From positions 1,302,001 to 1,366,000 of the forward strand of contig OX638323.1 in assembly GCA_951812715.1 (NCBI GenBank): a stretch of 64,000 bases of DNA. The letters run 5' to 3'. The first letter of the stretch is position 1; each line of letters starts with the position of its first letter. Origin of the DNA: an uncultured Pseudohongiella sp. (lineage in GTDB: Bacteria > Pseudomonadota > Gammaproteobacteria > Pseudomonadales > Pseudohongiellaceae). Below are positions 61,281 through 64,000 of this stretch, piece by piece. A program made the position numbers and the translations under genes. The notes under the pieces were generated by a model that saw only the letters and a program-made list of their open reading frames with translations, searched no databases and had not been told where the DNA came from.

Positions 61281-62039
61281 TCACGAACGCAGGTATGAAG
61301 CACCGTTTACGTCGATAATCGTACCGGTGGAAAATTCCGCGCCCCTGGAGGCGAGAAACAGTACGGCGTGGGCTACGTCTTCGGGCTGAGCGACGCGATT
61401 GAATGGGCTTTGGGCGCGAATTTCTTCGCCTTCCGGACTGTTTAGCCGATCAGCGGTCAACTCGGTATTCACGAAGCCCGGCGCAACCGCGCCGACGAAG
61501 ATATGGTGGGGCGCCAGCGCTACCGCCAGCGACTGGCTCAGGGAATTGAGGGCGGCCTTGCTGGCGCCATAGGCGGGCTTCAAAGGCTCGCCGCGGAATG
61601 CGCCGCGTGAGGATATATTGACTATTCTGCCGCCGCCTTGCGCCATCATGTGACGCGCGACACAGTAGCACAGATTGGCCGGTCCAAGCAGATTTGCTTC
61701 CAGCGTCTTGCGCCAGGCATCCTGCCATTGCCGGTAAGAAACTTCCGCCAGACGGTGATAAATGCCAATGCCGGCGTTGTTCACCAGGATGTCGATTCGC
61801 CCCAGCGCCGCCAGCGCTTCGCCGACGCCTGCCTCGACCGCGGCCGCATCCGCGACATCCGCGGCTAGCGCCAGATGCCCATCGCCGGGCAGTCGCGCCA
61901 GCGCGGTTTCCGCTGCCGCCCGATTGTCGCGATAGATAATCGCGACCGTGGCCCCGGCCCGGGCGAAAGCAAGAGACACGGCAGCGCCGATGCCTCGCGA
62001 GCCACCGGTAACCAGCACTTTCTGTTCGTTGAAATTCAT
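61281..62039 (-). CDS. Short-chain dehydrogenase/reductase (FabG-like)
   Basis: 252 residues. Cofactor motif TGGSRGIG, NNAGIGIY, catalytic Ser in NISSRGAF and Tyr-Lys in YGASKAA. NADP preference is possible from the Arg in GGSRG. The thiolase-like gene lies 40 bp upstream on the same strand, so a two-gene operon in acyl-CoA metabolism is likely. Start ATG 62039 with GAGGAA upstream. Confidence 0.92.
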   Translation of the reverse strand: MNFNEQKVLVTGGSRGIGAAVSLAFARAGATVAIIYRDNRAAAETALARLPGDGHLALAADVADAAAVEAGVGEALAALGRIDILVNNAGIGIYHRLAEVSYRQWQDAWRKTLEANLLGPANLCYCVARHMMAQGGGRIVNISSRGAFRGEPLKPAYGASKAALNSLSQSLAVALAPHHIFVGAVAPGFVNTELTADRLNSPEGEEIRAQSPFNRVAQPEDVAHAVLFLASRGAEFSTGTIIDVNGASYLRS

Positions 62040-62079
62040 TTCCTCATCCCGATTTCGGTCCGCACCCTCGCCGCGCGAC

Positions 62080-63642
62080 TCAGGCGGGGACGAAAACGTT
62101 TCCTTGCGGCGTCGCGCTTACGGTTCCGGAACGCCCCATCTGATCTTCCGCGACCAGCCGCGCCAACGCCGTTTCGTCAGCGGGCGTATTGGCGACGAAT
62201 CGACGCCCGTCGGCGCATTGCCGGCCGATGACGATGCCTTTGTCAGGCGCGCCGCGCTTGAAGCAAACGGTATAGGTTTCCACTGTCGCCGAGCCGCTCG
62301 GCTGCTCCGTAAATTCCGGGCTGACCATGGCGTCGATAGCGGCCTGATCCGCGGCGGAACTCGGCAATTTCCATCGGCCCGGAAACGGGCTCGTCGAATA
62401 AATCCCAGTCGCGTGCTTGGAAAGAAAGCCGCCGGTGGCGGTAACAAGTCCACAACTGGCGGGTTTCGCCCGCAGCAAGAATACCATCTCGGCGATGGCA
62501 TGCATGCTGTAATTGTTGCCCGGTCCGCCAAAAAACGGTAGGCCGCCGGTTACCGTCAGACCTCTTGCATCATCGGGTTTCAGACCCAACTCCGCGCAGG
62601 CGACTTCCACCGCCGAAGGAAAACACGAGTAAAGATCGATGAAATCCATGTCCGCGACAGTTTTGCCGGCCATGGCTAATGCCGTGGCGGCGTTGGCGCG
62701 AATCGCCGGCGAGGCATGGTAATTGACGCGCTCGGACACCAGCTGTTTTTCCCGCGCCTCCGCGCAGCCATGCAGAAACACCCACGAGCTGGGATCGATG
62801 CCTAGCTCTCTTGCCTTGCCGACGGAAGTCATTACCAGGGCGGCGCCCTGATTGACGCTGTCCCTGGCGTTCATCAGTTTTGGATAGGGCAGGCAGATGT
62901 ACCGGTTGCTCGCGTTGATCGAGGCCAATTCGGCCCGCTTGCGCGGTTCGCCATAAAAGGCAAAAGGGTTAGCGCTCGCCGTTCGCGCAAATCGCGCCAT
63001 AATGCCGGCCATCAAATCAAGGTGCTGTTCAATGCTGTTGCCGAGTCCCGCGCGAATAGCATTCTCGAACAACGGATAGGTTTGCACGGGAATGCCGATT
63101 CCGTGAACCAGTTCATGCCGGCTCGCCAGGGTAGCGCCCATGCCGCGATCGTCCAGGGAGCCGCCATCCTCCTCTTGCCAGTCCAGGCTCACACCCGCGC
63201 GCATGGCTGCGCGGGCGGTATGAATTGCTTCGCCGCCGGCGAGCAGGGCTACGCCGATATCGCCGTCAGCGATGGCCTGGGCAACTTCATTCACCAGCGT
63301 CTGGGGCGTGTCGCCGCCGATATTGCCATAGATCGCATGCGCGGGATTTGCCCCAATGCGGCGCGCAACGGCGCGGGGCGGATTCTCCGCCCGGCCGAAA
63401 GAAACATCGTCACGCGGCCGGTTGCGGGAATCCTGGAAGATTCGGACTACGGCAAGCGTGTCGATCAAGTCTGCGAGCAAGTCTTCGCAGCCGGTATCCT
63501 TGAGCGCGGATTCCGCGGCGCATGCGGCGATACCCATTGGCGGCCGCGCCTGCCGCGGCGGCAAGTCCCGTTCCATGTACTGCCCCGCGCCGACAATTAC
63601 CGGAGTGGAGTCTTCAGGCGCCCTCGCCCGGCTATTTCCCAT
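62080..63642 (-). CDS. Thiolase-superfamily protein without the usual nucleophile (acetyl-CoA acetyltransferase-like)
   Basis: 520 residues. DFIDLYSCFPSAVEVACAELGL, GGLPFFGGPGNNYSMHA and TGGFLSKHATGIYST follow SCP2-thiolase-like / archaeal acetoacetyl-CoA thiolase partners. The N-terminal nucleophilic Cys seen in thiolases is replaced by NIGGDTPQTL, so it may be a non-condensing partner or act on a different reaction. ATG 63642 has AGGAT upstream. It is probably cotranscribed with the SDR gene. Confidence 0.85.
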   Translation of the reverse strand: MGNSRARAPEDSTPVIVGAGQYMERDLPPRQARPPMGIAACAAESALKDTGCEDLLADLIDTLAVVRIFQDSRNRPRDDVSFGRAENPPRAVARRIGANPAHAIYGNIGGDTPQTLVNEVAQAIADGDIGVALLAGGEAIHTARAAMRAGVSLDWQEEDGGSLDDRGMGATLASRHELVHGIGIPVQTYPLFENAIRAGLGNSIEQHLDLMAGIMARFARTASANPFAFYGEPRKRAELASINASNRYICLPYPKLMNARDSVNQGAALVMTSVGKARELGIDPSSWVFLHGCAEAREKQLVSERVNYHASPAIRANAATALAMAGKTVADMDFIDLYSCFPSAVEVACAELGLKPDDARGLTVTGGLPFFGGPGNNYSMHAIAEMVFLLRAKPASCGLVTATGGFLSKHATGIYSTSPFPGRWKLPSSAADQAAIDAMVSPEFTEQPSGSATVETYTVCFKRGAPDKGIVIGRQCADGRRFVANTPADETALARLVAEDQMGRSGTVSATPQGNVFVPA

Positions 63643-63782
63643 AAGTCATCCTGAAAGTGGACTCTACAAAGTGGACTCTAATTCTTGCCTCTCCAGCGCC
63701 GTACTTATATAGTCTCGCGAATAGCGCCGCACATGAGCCGGCGCCCGACTCCGAACCAAAACAACCGAAACAGGATCAGCCC

Positions 63783-64000
63783 ATGTCAAAGATTCGCTAT
63801 GTCATCGCCGTGCTGGCGCTGCTCGTACCGGCAAGTTTTGCCGCCGAATGGGATGAATTCGTTATCGTGCAACTGAATGATATCGTATGGGACGAAAGCC
63901 TCAACCGCACCCAATCGCATTTGCTGTACGGAAATCCCCAGGAAGAGGGTCTCTATATTATGCGGATTCGCTTCCCCGCCGGCGGGACAAGCAATCCCCA
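63783..64000 (+). CDS. Secreted cupin-like protein (3' end outside window)
   Basis: The first 72 codons are visible. A signal peptide (MSKIRYVIAVLALLVPASFAA) is followed by LLYGNPQEEGLYIMRIRFPAGGTSNP, which resembles the start of ChrR-type cupin domains ('ygdp...g.fv.rlk.PaG...p.H'). The metal-binding His residues would be beyond the window. Function unknown. Confidence 0.65.
   Translation, partial: MSKIRYVIAVLALLVPASFAAEWDEFVIVQLNDIVWDESLNRTQSHLLYGNPQEEGLYIMRIRFPAGGTSNP

Overview
The window is a high-GC piece of what looks like a heterotrophic, probably aerobic or microaerobic, proteobacterial chromosome, most likely gammaproteobacterial. The evidence is Oar-like and FecA-like TonB-dependent receptors, Tat-exported enzymes, lipoproteins with LAAC lipoboxes, HemH, ModF, a DctM remnant and an FNR-family regulator. 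No rRNA, tRNA, CRISPR array or complete insertion sequence was seen. Assignment to a lineage is inference only.

Layout. 1-9.5 kb: two tandem paralogous secreted subtilases (the first cut by the window edge), with fragments of a possible third copy around a small membrane-protein gene. 9.5-16.9 kb: an Oar-like receptor, then a three-subunit molybdenum hydroxylase whose small subunit carries a Tat signal and whose FAD subunit has four cysteines suited to an extra [4Fe-4S] cluster. 16.9-19.0 kb: a 185-bp element with perfect 29-bp inverted termini, hemH, a small lipoprotein gene and a DUF2141-like gene.

19.1-38.2 kb is the most interesting region, a catabolic cluster. It holds a class A flavin hydroxylase, a maleate-isomerase-like protein, two MFS exporters or importers, a double-domain nitrilase homologue, a TonB receptor, an FNR-type regulator, a flavin reductase, a Rieske oxygenase, an acyl-CoA-dehydrogenase-like flavoprotein, an aldehyde dehydrogenase, two proteins resembling red chlorophyll catabolite reductase (ferredoxin-dependent bilin reductase superfamily), a chlorophyllase-like alpha/beta hydrolase and two unrecognised beta-rich proteins. 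Seven 14-bp palindromes of the type TTGAY-N4-RTCAW lie upstream of genes in and next to this cluster, each followed at nearly constant distance by a TAnnnT -10 hexamer. The regulator has the E-x-x-S-R recognition helix of FNR, which binds exactly this kind of site. I infer a co-regulated system, possibly for breakdown of chlorophyll-derived or other tetrapyrroles; the substrate is not proven by the sequence.

38.4-40.4 kb: a secreted redoxin / cytochrome c / copper-monooxygenase-like fusion with a strong terminator. 40.4-45.6 kb: an AT-richer island with an AAA ATPase, a Phd/PIN toxin-antitoxin pair, a 56-codon ORF joined to both neighbours by ATGA overlaps, an ASCH-like protein, a PIN-GNAT-EVE-like fusion, a P-loop kinase-like protein and an XRE regulator; this could be a defence or stress module. 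45.6-51.4 kb: VOC protein, DUF442-type phosphatase, a roughly 0.75-kb array of hairpin-rich repeats, a Tat-exported amidohydrolase and a penicillin acylase. 51.4-56.5 kb: ACT protein, a PhoD-like/membrane/GST operon coupled by ATGA overlaps, ACC deaminase and a CsaA-like protein. 56.5-57.8 kb: a decayed sugar-acid locus (internally deleted KDPG aldolase pseudogene and 5'-truncated TRAP permease). 57.8-64.0 kb: lipoprotein, CBS protein, ModF-like ATPase, small cytochrome c, SDR, thiolase-like protein, and the start of a secreted cupin-like gene cut by the right edge.
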